5,965 bases of DNA from Proteocatella sp051653405. GTDB lineage: Bacteria > Bacillota > Clostridia > Peptostreptococcales > Filifactoraceae. The notes below the pieces were generated by a model, which saw only the letters and a program-made list of their open reading frames with translations, was not told the DNA's origin and did no database searches. Shown in pieces: positions 1-5,886 of the stretch; within the stretch, counting starts at the first letter, position 1, and each line of letters starts with the position of its first letter. The stretch spans positions 1 through 5,965 of the forward strand of contig JBOFWC010000206.1 of NCBI GenBank assembly GCA_051653405.1. The letters run 5' to 3'. The position numbers were made by a program, and so were the translations under genes.

Positions 1-1172
1 GAGATGTACTTATACAGTTGGCTCAAAATGCATCTAAATCTTTAAAAGATGTTCCAAGAAATGCTAAGATTGATTTTATAATGGAAGAGCCTCTAGTAAA
101 GCATCCTGTTATAATTATGCCTCAAGATGTTGATAAATTCAAAAAATCAGATATGATGAGAACTGCTCATATAGCGGCAGCACAATACTCATCTGTAATA
201 AATCAGGTTAAAGTAAATTATCTTGATTTTACTCAAAATGTGCTTATTGCAAATTCAGAAGGAAAATTTGTAAAGGATCAGAGAACACGTACTCGATTTA
301 CGGTAAATGCAGTAGCTGAAAAAGATGGAAAGATGGAGTATGGATATATAGGGAAAGGTTCAGGGAAAGGCTTTGAACTTTATGATGAAATAGATGTGGA
401 AGAAATTGCAAGGGAAGCAGCAAGAGTTGCAGTTACAATGCTTGATGCTAAAGAAGCTCCAAGTGGAAAGCTCCCTGTAATAATAGATAATAAATTTGGA
501 GGCGTAATTTTCCATGAGGCATGTGGTCATGGGCTTGAAGCTACGGCTGTGGCAAAAGGAAATTCTGTATATACAGGTAAATTAGGACAGCAGATTGCAT
601 CAGAAGTGGTATCTGCGGTAGATGATGGAACTGTTCTAAACGAGTGGGGGTCTTCAAGTTTTGATGACGAGGGAACACATACAAGCAGAAACCTTCTTAT
701 AGAAAATGGAATATTAAAAAACTATATGGTAGATAAGCTTAATGGAAGACGTATGGAAATGGCACCTACAGGGTCTTCAAGAAGAGAGTCATATAAATAT
801 GCACCTACCTCTAGAATGACAAATACCTATATTTTAAATGGAAAGAGCAAGTTTGAAGATATGATTTCATCTGTAGATTATGGAGTTTATGCAAAATATC
901 TTGGCGGAGGGTCAGTAAATACAGCGACTGGAGAGTTTAACTTTGCCTCTCAAGAAGCTTATATTATAAAAAACGGAAAGATAGCAGAACCTGTAAAAGG
1001 TGCAACACTTATAGGAACAGGTTTGGAAATCTTGAAAAACATAGAGATGGTAAGCAATAATTTCGGTTCAGGAGAGGGTATGTGTGGCTCTATAAGCGGT
1101 TCTATACCAGCAGGGCTTGGACAGCCAGCAATTAAAGTATCAGAAATTACAGTAGGCGGAAAGGAAGGCTAG
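1..1172 (+). CDS. tldD: TldD metalloprotease, 5'-truncated by window edge
   Basis: This is the zinc-dependent catalytic subunit of the cytoplasmic TldD/TldE protease, which in Escherichia coli matures microcin B17 and degrades unfolded peptides such as CcdA. The first full codon is at 3 and the frame is open to the left edge (reads DVLIQLAQ...), so the TTG at 18 is not the true start. About 389 residues are present; family members are about 460-480, so roughly 70-90 N-terminal residues lie outside the window. The signature HExxxH motif reads HEACGH at 513-530. A GMCG motif near the C-terminus (Cys codon at 1083-1085) matches the position of the third zinc ligand known in E. coli TldD. Conserved stretches RRESYKYAPTSRMTNT and GLGQPAIKVSEITVGG support the call. 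No frameshift or missing catalytic residue is seen. tldE follows after 4 bp, as expected for an operon. Confidence 0.95.
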   Translation, partial: DVLIQLAQNASKSLKDVPRNAKIDFIMEEPLVKHPVIIMPQDVDKFKKSDMMRTAHIAAAQYSSVINQVKVNYLDFTQNVLIANSEGKFVKDQRTRTRFTVNAVAEKDGKMEYGYIGKGSGKGFELYDEIDVEEIAREAARVAVTMLDAKEAPSGKLPVIIDNKFGGVIFHEACGHGLEATAVAKGNSVYTGKLGQQIASEVVSAVDDGTVLNEWGSSSFDDEGTHTSRNLLIENGILKNYMVDKLNGRRMEMAPTGSSRRESYKYAPTSRMTNTYILNGKSKFEDMISSVDYGVYAKYLGGGSVNTATGEFNFASQEAYIIKNGKIAEPVKGATLIGTGLEILKNIEMVSNNFGSGEGMCGSISGSIPAGLGQPAIKVSEITVGGKEG

Positions 1173-1176
1173 TTAT

Positions 1177-2517
1177 ATGAACTTATGGATTGAAAAACTA
1201 TTTGAAAAAGGAAGTCTTAAGGGCTTTGTAGATCAAGAAATATATTTTGAGTCTTCTGAAAGTCTTAGAATATCTGTATATCAAGGTGAAGTTGAAAAAT
1301 TCAATTTATCAGAACAAGGCGGCCTTTCTTATAGAGGTATTATAAATGGAAAAATGGGCTATGCTTTTACAGAAAGCTTTGATGATGATGCCCTTGAAAT
1401 GCTTGTAAACGAAGCTTATGCAAATGCTATGCTAATTGAAGCTACTGATGAAGTTTTTTTACATGATGGTTCGGGGGAATATGCTATTATAGATCAGCAT
1501 ATACCTGAAGATACTCACTCTGTTGAAGATAAAATAAATTTTATGATAGATTTAGAGAAAAAAATTCTTTCAGCAGATAAAAGAATTCTTCGTATGTCAG
1601 GAAATTCTTATTCTGAATCAGTATTTACAAAACGTATAAAAAATACAAAGGGACTTGATTTAAGCGAAACTAAGAAGTTAACATATGCCTATGCGATTGT
1701 CGTAGCAAATGAAAATGAAGATACTAGAACAGGTATAGGGGTTCATATGGCAGATGATTTTTCAAAACTTTCTATAGATGAAATTTCAAAAATGGCAGTT
1801 GATGAAGCTCTTGGAATGCTTGGCGCTAAACCAATTCCATCGCTTAAGTGTCCTGTAGTATTTGAAAATAAGACCTTTGCAAGCTTCTTATCTCAGTTTA
1901 CAAATCATTTTAGCGCTGAAAATGTTCAGAAGAAATTATCAGCCCTTGGAGGAAAGTTAAATACAGAAATCGCCTCTGAACTGGTTACTATAACAGATAA
2001 TCCGCATCTAGAGCATGGAATGCTTACCACGGCCTTTGATTCAGAAGGAGTTGCAACTTATGTAAAACCTATAATTGAAAAAGGTGTTTTAAAAACTTAT
2101 CTTCATAATCTTAAAACAGCGAATACAGATAAGGTTAAGAGTACTGGAAATGCGGCTAAGGGATCTTACAAAAGCTCTGTAGAAATTGCTCCAAGCAATT
2201 TATGTTTTGAATCAGGCGATTTGAGCTTTGAAAATCTTTTAGCTCCAATTGAAAACGGCATATATTTAAATAGTGTGCAAGGACTTCATGCGGGAATAAA
2301 TTCAATATCAGGTGATTTTTCGCTGCAATGTAGTGGATATAGTGTTCAAAATGGAAAAATGACAAATCCTGTAAGTCAAATTACGGTTTCAGGAAACTTC
2401 TTTGAGCTTTTAAAAACTATCGATGGCGTAGGAAATGATTTCTTAGATTTCCCGCTAAACGATGGCACTGCTTCTCCAAGCATAAGAATAAAAGAATTAA
2501 GTATATCAGGGCTCTAA
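1177..2517 (+). CDS. tldE: TldE/PmbA, metal-free partner subunit of TldD protease
   Basis: This is the second subunit of the TldD/TldE heterodimeric protease, in which the two homologous subunits enclose the active chamber. The 446 residues match the normal length for the family. No HExxxH motif is present, which distinguishes TldE from TldD. Family blocks seen include TITDNPHLEHGMLTTAFDSEG, then IIEKGVLKTYLHNLKTA with STGNA, and GLHAGINSISGDFSLQCSGY in the C-terminal half. The ATG at 1177 has a Shine-Dalgarno stretch, AAAGGAAGG, at 1160-1168, which lies inside the last codons of tldD, 8 nt from the start. The 4-bp gap to tldD implies co-transcription and probably coupled synthesis of equal amounts. 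The physiological substrate here is unknown. The gene is intact. Confidence 0.93.
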   Translation: MNLWIEKLFEKGSLKGFVDQEIYFESSESLRISVYQGEVEKFNLSEQGGLSYRGIINGKMGYAFTESFDDDALEMLVNEAYANAMLIEATDEVFLHDGSGEYAIIDQHIPEDTHSVEDKINFMIDLEKKILSADKRILRMSGNSYSESVFTKRIKNTKGLDLSETKKLTYAYAIVVANENEDTRTGIGVHMADDFSKLSIDEISKMAVDEALGMLGAKPIPSLKCPVVFENKTFASFLSQFTNHFSAENVQKKLSALGGKLNTEIASELVTITDNPHLEHGMLTTAFDSEGVATYVKPIIEKGVLKTYLHNLKTANTDKVKSTGNAAKGSYKSSVEIAPSNLCFESGDLSFENLLAPIENGIYLNSVQGLHAGINSISGDFSLQCSGYSVQNGKMTNPVSQITVSGNFFELLKTIDGVGNDFLDFPLNDGTASPSIRIKELSISGL

Positions 2518-2532
2518 AAATATATTTTTCTA

Positions 2533-2538
2533 TATAAT
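2533..2538 (+). promoter_or_regulatory. Possible -10 box for the TPR/DUF2971 module
   Basis: A perfect TATAAT lies in the 47-bp gap after tldE, 26 bp before the next start codon. No TTGACA-like -35 is seen at 17 bp upstream (GGCTCT at 2510-2515) and there is no extended -10 TG. In DNA this AT-rich a chance match is likely. A 14-nt palindrome (AAAAATATATTTTT, 2516-2529) overlaps the tldE stop; as a terminator it would be weak. Confidence 0.3.
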
Positions 2539-2552
2539 AAAAACATTAGAAT

Positions 2553-2557
2553 GGAGA
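2553..2557 (+). promoter_or_regulatory. Shine-Dalgarno site supporting a TTG start at 2565
   Basis: GGAGA is followed by 7 nt and then TTG at 2565. The ATG codons at 2551 and 2557 are in another frame and run into a stop (TGA) at 2566, so they cannot start this gene. The spacing makes TTG the best start. Confidence 0.7.
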
Positions 2558-2564
2558 TGACTTT

Positions 2565-3284
2565 TTGAGTACTAGTAAACTAGAAGAATTTGAAAAACAA
2601 TTAATGGAAAATCCTGAAGATACAGAAATCGCACTTCAATATGCTATATATTTATATAATTTAACAGTAGACCAAGATTTAGAGGAAAGAACAAAAACTG
2701 TTGAGTTATTAAAAAACATATATGAAAAATATGATAATGAAGAAATGGCACTTGATTATTCTCGTGGATTATATAATTTAACAGTAGACCAAGATTTAGC
2801 TGGAATAGAAAAAACTATTGAGTTATTAAAAAATATGTATGAAAAATATGATAATGAAGAAATAGCACTTCATTATGCTTGTGGGTTATTTAATTTAACA
2901 GTAAAACAAGATTTAAAAGAAAGAAAAAAAACTGTTGATTCATTAAAAAGCATATATGAAAAATATGATAATGAAGAAATAACGTTTCATTACTCTCGTG
3001 GGTTATATAATTTAACAGTAGATCAAAATTTAGAAGATACAAAAAAAACTGTTGAGTTATTAAATTTATTACATGAAAAATATAAAAATAAAGAAATAAC
3101 ACTGAGATATGCTAAAGGATTATTTAATTCGGCAGCAAAACATGGTTTAGAAGAAAGAGTAAAGATTGTTTGGAAATTAAAAATATTAAGCGAAGAATAT
3201 AAACATGATGATATTATTGATTTATACACAACTTTAATATGTATTACTTTAGAAAGCATTAAACAAAAAAAGATTTTGGCCTAG
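2565..3284 (+). CDS. TPR-like 39-residue repeat protein (N-terminal part of a split gene)
   Basis: This 239-residue protein consists almost entirely of tandem helical repeats. After a short leader (residues 1-25) there are five repeats of exactly 39 residues starting at Tyr26, 65, 104, 143 and 182, then a partial sixth. The consensus is roughly YAxGLYNLTVDQDLEExxKTVELLKxIYEKYxNEEIxLx, with alternating hydrophobic positions as in TPR/Sel1-type solenoids that bind proteins or peptides. There is no signal peptide or membrane segment, so it is probably cytoplasmic. The start is TTG with a good Shine-Dalgarno site. The protein ends abruptly with KQKKILA right after a seven-A run, and coding potential continues in the -1 frame with coherent helical sequence. 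The listed stop is therefore probably not the natural end of the protein. The function is unknown; the association with the downstream DUF2971 domain is the best clue. Confidence 0.75.
   Translation: MSTSKLEEFEKQLMENPEDTEIALQYAIYLYNLTVDQDLEERTKTVELLKNIYEKYDNEEMALDYSRGLYNLTVDQDLAGIEKTIELLKNMYEKYDNEEIALHYACGLFNLTVKQDLKERKKTVDSLKSIYEKYDNEEITFHYSRGLYNLTVDQNLEDTKKTVELLNLLHEKYKNKEITLRYAKGLFNSAAKHGLEERVKIVWKLKILSEEYKHDDIIDLYTTLICITLESIKQKKILA
2640..3224 (+). repeat. Five tandem 117-bp coding repeats
   Basis: Units begin at 2640, 2757, 2874, 2991 and 3108, each 117 bp (39 codons). Units 1-3 share an identical 26-nt block encoding YEKYDNEE, and units 1 and 2 share a long identical block encoding LYNLTVDQDL. 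Unit 4 is slightly diverged and unit 5 strongly diverged. The near-identity at silent sites suggests recent duplication or ongoing recombination. A8 runs lie in unit 3 (2924-2931) and unit 4 (3041-3048). Confidence 0.92.
3266..3272 (+). other. Slippery heptamer A AAA AAG (first frame change)
   Basis: In the TPR frame the codons are CAA AAA AAG, so the heptamer is phased exactly as in the E. coli dnaX frameshift site. A -1 slip leads into the open frame GAT TTT GGC (DFG...) that continues to 3538. Without slippage, translation stops after three more sense codons at TAG 3282-3284. A possible stimulatory hairpin (ATTAAA 3286-3291 with TTTAAT 3302-3307) is AT-only and weak. No strong upstream Shine-Dalgarno stimulator is seen. 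Confidence 0.5.
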
Positions 3285-3538
3285 TATTAAATAGTATACA
3301 TTTTAATGATAGAAATTTATATGATAAGTTTTCCTCTAAAAGAATCGAGATGTTTTTAGAAATTGTTTTTAAAAATGCACCATATAGTTTTCAACCTAAA
3401 ATTATTAAAGAATTTAAGGGGAGGCTAGCATCTACTAATTATTACTTTCTTGAAACTTTACTTGAAAATTACGAAAATTATAGTGATAAAATATTCAAGA
3501 ACATTTTTAAAATTCATACAGCTACAAAAAAATTATGA
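3272..3538 (+). CDS. Middle helical segment, continuation of the TPR gene in the -1 frame
   Basis: This frame is open from 3263 to the stop at 3536-3538 and reads DFGLVLNSIHFNDRNLYDKF and onward to HTATKKL. Its composition looks like real protein (amphipathic helices such as KRIEMFLEIVFKNAPYSF) and not like random AT-rich translation. The only ATG (3350, giving 62 residues) has no Shine-Dalgarno site, and coding-like sequence extends upstream of it to the A7 run. I therefore annotate the segment as a linker of the split TPR-DUF2971 protein and not as an independent gene. Its stop codon overlaps the ATG of the DUF2971 frame (ATGA at 3535-3538), so termination-reinitiation is also possible. I do not recognise the segment as a named domain. 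Confidence 0.5.
   Translation, partial: DFGLVLNSIHFNDRNLYDKFSSKRIEMFLEIVFKNAPYSFQPKIIKEFKGRLASTNYYFLETLLENYENYSDKIFKNIFKIHTATKKL
3526..3532 (+). other. Slippery heptamer A AAA AAA (second frame change)
   Basis: In the middle-segment frame the codons are ACA AAA AAA TTA TGA, giving the heptamer A AAA AAA in the correct phase. A -1 slip gives ATT ATG AAC and enters the DUF2971 frame just before its ATG. Without slippage, translation ends two codons later, where the stop overlaps that ATG. This site could serve frameshifting, transcriptional slippage or coupled reinitiation, or it could be an A8 run miscalled as A7. Confidence 0.45.
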
Positions 3539-4494
3539 ACGAGTTATCTGTGAAGAATACAGAGGAAATTAAACTAGCTCATTATACTAAATTAGATACG
3601 CTTCCGTATCTAATAAAACCTAAAAAAGATGGAATTATAAAATTGCGTTTAAATAATGCAAGTTATATGAATGACCCATCTGAAGGACATATTTTATTAG
3701 AATTTTTCAGAAAAAAATCGAATAATGAATTTTTAAATGAAGTAATAGATATGGTTGAAACTGGTGACGGGAATGAATATTCTGCTAGTTCAGTTTATTT
3801 ATTTAGTCTTACATCAAGTATAGATAAGTTACCAATGTGGTCTCAGTATGGAAAAGATGGAAACGGATGCTGTCTTATTTTAGATAATAATTTTTTTGAT
3901 TGTGTTGAAAATGAATTTCTTCATGATATAAAAGGCAGAGAAAGGCGTTTTGAAAATATTGAAGATTATAATGAAAGAAAAAGTAAAGCACTAAAAGATA
4001 ATTTTAATGAAAATATTAGCATGGAAGATAGTGTTAAAGAAACTTTCTGTCCATATAATATCTGTTACCTGAATTTAAATGAAACAAATATTGAAAATAG
4101 TAAAGTGGAGAAGTTATTAGATGAAATCAGGAAAACAATTGAAAGCTTTAAATCTATAGAATTGGATATTAATCAAAAGAAAAAATTAAAAAAAGATATT
4201 GCAGAATGTTTGGAACAAATTCGATTCTTATTTAAATCAATTGATTATCAGCATGAACAGGAATCAAGACTTCTCAAATTAGTGCCTCTTAATATGCCTC
4301 AAATGACAAGTATTAAATTGACTGACGAAAAGAATCCCGCCCCATTACTTTATATTGAAAGAGAAGACAAAGGGTTAGTCTTTACAGATGTTATTCTAGG
4401 TCCAAAAGTTGGAAATCCAGGATATATTGGGCCTTATATAAACTATTGTGATTCTAGTATAGCTGTTAAAAAATCGGAAATACAATATAGGTAA
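3535..4494 (+). CDS. DUF2971 family protein (C-terminal part of a split gene)
   Basis: The 319 residues match DUF2971 from end to end. An early AHYTKLDTL segment has His16-Tyr17-Thr18, followed by LRLNNASYMNDPSEG (residues 37-51). Next come FSLTSSIDKLPMWSQYG (90-106) with GNGCCLILD, then HEQESRLLKL (from 240), and the typical ending ILGPKVG...KKSEIQYR. A lysine/glutamate-rich, coiled-coil-like insert lies at about 185-235. DUF2971 has no experimentally settled activity that I know. Its HYT and ExE-like residues (Glu241, Glu243) resemble ADP-ribosyltransferase motifs, but that is only a suggestion. The ATG at 3535 overlaps the previous stop (ATGA) and has no Shine-Dalgarno site, so expression depends on coupling or frameshifting from upstream. 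The sequence is cytoplasmic, with no signal or membrane segments. Confidence 0.8.
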   Translation: MNELSVKNTEEIKLAHYTKLDTLPYLIKPKKDGIIKLRLNNASYMNDPSEGHILLEFFRKKSNNEFLNEVIDMVETGDGNEYSASSVYLFSLTSSIDKLPMWSQYGKDGNGCCLILDNNFFDCVENEFLHDIKGRERRFENIEDYNERKSKALKDNFNENISMEDSVKETFCPYNICYLNLNETNIENSKVEKLLDEIRKTIESFKSIELDINQKKKLKKDIAECLEQIRFLFKSIDYQHEQESRLLKLVPLNMPQMTSIKLTDEKNPAPLLYIEREDKGLVFTDVILGPKVGNPGYIGPYINYCDSSIAVKKSEIQYR

Positions 4495-4528
4495 ATAAAA
4501 TAATTGTCAGGAAATAATCATGTATCAG

Positions 4529-4534
4529 AAGGAG
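4529..4534 (+). promoter_or_regulatory. Shine-Dalgarno site that fixes the PucR-family start at 4540
   Basis: AAGGAG lies 5 nt before ATG 4540. The longer in-frame reading from TTG 4504 would add 12 residues (MSGNNHVSEGDF), has no Shine-Dalgarno site in front of it, and would place this perfect site inside the coding region. Confidence 0.85.
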
Positions 4535-4539
4535 ACTTT

Positions 4540-5715
4540 ATGATAACCGTATCAGATATTATTAAAAACACCTGTCTGAAAAATTACCCAGTAATTTGTG
4601 GACTAAATGGACTTCAAAATGAGGTTTTTAAGACAGGGATAATAGACTATGAATTTTCGATAGAAGGATTTATTGATGATAATGAACCTTTTTTGCGTGG
4701 TGAATTTCTTCTATCGAGCCTTATGTTTTGTCACAAAGATGATGAAAAATTAATGTCTATGCTTGAAAAGCTTGTGGAATTAGGAGTAAGTGGACTTGCT
4801 GTAAAAAATATATTTTTTAAAATAATACCTGAACCCGCTATAGATTTTTGTAATGCTCATAATTTTCCAATTATACTATTTGATAATGAAATTTATTTTG
4901 AGGATATTGTTAATGATATTGATAATTTACTTCAAGTATCTGACTGGATAAACAAAGCAGAGCATCAGATATCAATACTTTTAGATAGAGACTTGTCGAG
5001 ATATGAGGTAGAAGGAATTGCTAATGATATAGAGCTTGGTAAATTAGAGTATGTAGTTGCATATTGGTTAAGTCCAAAGAAAATAACCAGTCAAATTCAA
5101 ATGAAAAATATTGTTAAGAACTATTCTAGGAATAACAAGAGAGATAAACAAAGTTTTTTATTTAAATATAGACAAAATTACGTTATATTGATAACTTCGA
5201 ATAAATATGAAGATAAAAACTTAGATAGCAGATTACAAGGATTATTACATCAAACTGGAATTTCTCAGGAAAACTATAATATCGGCATAAGTAGAGTTCA
5301 TAATAGAATTTCAGAGCTAGATTTTTCTATTAAAGAATCAAATTGGAGCTGTAAAGTTTCAAGGTTACTTGGGGAAGATATAAAAAGATACAGTGATATA
5401 GGAACATGGGCGGTAGTAACTGCAAACCACAAATCAAGATATATGACTGAGTTTATGAAAACTTATTTAAAATCTATTCTTAACGATAGTTCTGAAGGCT
5501 CACGTTCATTATTGGAAACTCTTATAGAGTTTGTAAAGTGTGGAGGGAATTCTAAACTTGCAGCTCAAAAGCTAAATATTCATGACAATACATTTAGATA
5601 TAGAATAAACAAAATAAGAGAAAAAATAGATCCTAATTCAAATGACTATATATTTTTTGAAAATGTTTCATTAGCAATTAAAATATATCTTCTTGAAAGT
5701 ATAGATATCGGTTAA
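4540..5715 (+). CDS. PucR/CdaR-family transcriptional regulator
   Basis: This 391-residue DNA-binding regulator has three parts. The N-terminal PucR-type domain (about 1-125) includes FLRGEFLLSSLMFCHKDDEK and the GVSGLAVKN and NFPIILFDN blocks. The middle region (about 160-290), with VVAYWL, YVILIT and NIGISRVHNRISELDFSIKE, resembles the GGDEF-like CdaR middle domain. The C-terminal helix-turn-helix (about 325-385) is typical of the family: LLETLIEFVKCGGN, SKLAAQKLNIHDNTFRYRINKI. The length fits short family members. In Bacillus, PucR controls purine catabolism; other relatives respond to sugar acids or amino acids. No catabolic gene is present here, so the ligand and targets are unknown and I give no gene symbol. 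The gene starts 45 bp after the DUF2971 frame with no terminator between, so readthrough is possible. It ends at a strong terminator. Confidence 0.88.
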   Translation: MITVSDIIKNTCLKNYPVICGLNGLQNEVFKTGIIDYEFSIEGFIDDNEPFLRGEFLLSSLMFCHKDDEKLMSMLEKLVELGVSGLAVKNIFFKIIPEPAIDFCNAHNFPIILFDNEIYFEDIVNDIDNLLQVSDWINKAEHQISILLDRDLSRYEVEGIANDIELGKLEYVVAYWLSPKKITSQIQMKNIVKNYSRNNKRDKQSFLFKYRQNYVILITSNKYEDKNLDSRLQGLLHQTGISQENYNIGISRVHNRISELDFSIKESNWSCKVSRLLGEDIKRYSDIGTWAVVTANHKSRYMTEFMKTYLKSILNDSSEGSRSLLETLIEFVKCGGNSKLAAQKLNIHDNTFRYRINKIREKIDPNSNDYIFFENVSLAIKIYLLESIDIG

Positions 5716-5719
5716 ACAC

Positions 5720-5763
5720 AACTTGAGGTATTGTAAATAAATACAATATTTCAAGTTTTTTTT
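5720..5763 (+). terminator. Rho-independent terminator after the PucR-family gene
   Basis: ACTTGAGGTATTGTA (5721-5735) pairs with TACAATATTTCAAGT (5742-5756) over 15 bp, including two G-U pairs in RNA, around an AATAAA loop. A run of eight T (5756-5763) follows. An A-U pair at 5720/5757 can extend the stem. It begins 5 bp after the stop codon. Confidence 0.9.
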
Positions 5764-5775
5764 ATTTGAAAAAAC

Positions 5776-5870
5776 AATGAATTTTAGAAGCTAAAATTAT
5801 ATTATTAAATTATACTTTTTATATTGAAGACCAGCTAGTAATTGTCAATGATTTTTGATGAAAATTCATT
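5776..5870. repeat. Nested AT-rich inverted repeats in the intergenic tail
   Basis: AATTTTAG (5780-5787) and CTAAAATT (5791-5798) form a perfect 8-bp dyad with a 3-nt spacer. The overlapping AATGAATTTT (5776-5785) also pairs with AAAATTCATT (5861-5870), so the two pairings exclude each other. No T-run follows the local hairpin. This may be chance in AT-rich DNA, an operator, or the end of a mobile element; I cannot tell which. Confidence 0.35.
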
Positions 5871-5886
5871 TACGGTTTTTATGGTA

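Larger units (their letters stand above)
2565..4494 (+). pseudogene. Composite TPR-linker-DUF2971 gene interrupted by two -1 frame changes
   Basis: Read with a -1 shift at 3266-3272 and another at 3526-3532, this region encodes one continuous protein of about 643 residues: 236 of TPR-like repeats, 87 of linker and 320 containing DUF2971. Both breaks fall at A7 runs and both need the same change (one extra base, or -1 slippage). Neither internal ATG (3350, 3535) has a recognisable Shine-Dalgarno site. I recall TPR-like repeats and DUF2971 occurring together in single bacterial proteins, but I could not check this. The region may be a true pseudogene, a phase-off gene, a gene read by frameshifting, or a sequencing artefact. 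The pseudogene label is therefore provisional and the three pieces are also listed separately. Confidence 0.55.

Noticed and set aside
18..20. TTG as the start codon of tldD
   Set aside because: The frame is open to the left edge and the protein would lack a large part of the family N-terminus; the gene is simply cut by the window.
2156..2365. Minus-strand open frame of 69 codons inside tldE
   Set aside because: It lies antisense to an intact, well-conserved gene and has no ribosome site or recognisable product.
2516..2529. Palindrome AAAAATATATTTTT as a terminator after tldE
   Set aside because: The stem would be only five A-U pairs around TATA and overlaps the stop codon; it is too weak to support.
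2640..3224. CRISPR-like array because of the regular 117-bp period
   Set aside because: The units are contiguous coding repeats of 39 codons with no short repeat/unique spacer alternation.
2890..3259. Two overlapping minus-strand open frames opposite the TPR repeats
   Set aside because: They are antisense shadows of the repeat gene; their Phe/Leu-rich content is the complement of Lys/Glu-rich codons.
4504..4506. TTG as the start of the PucR-family gene
   Set aside because: ATG 4540 has a perfect AAGGAG at 5 nt spacing and gives the usual family N-terminus (MITVSDII); the 12 extra residues have no support.
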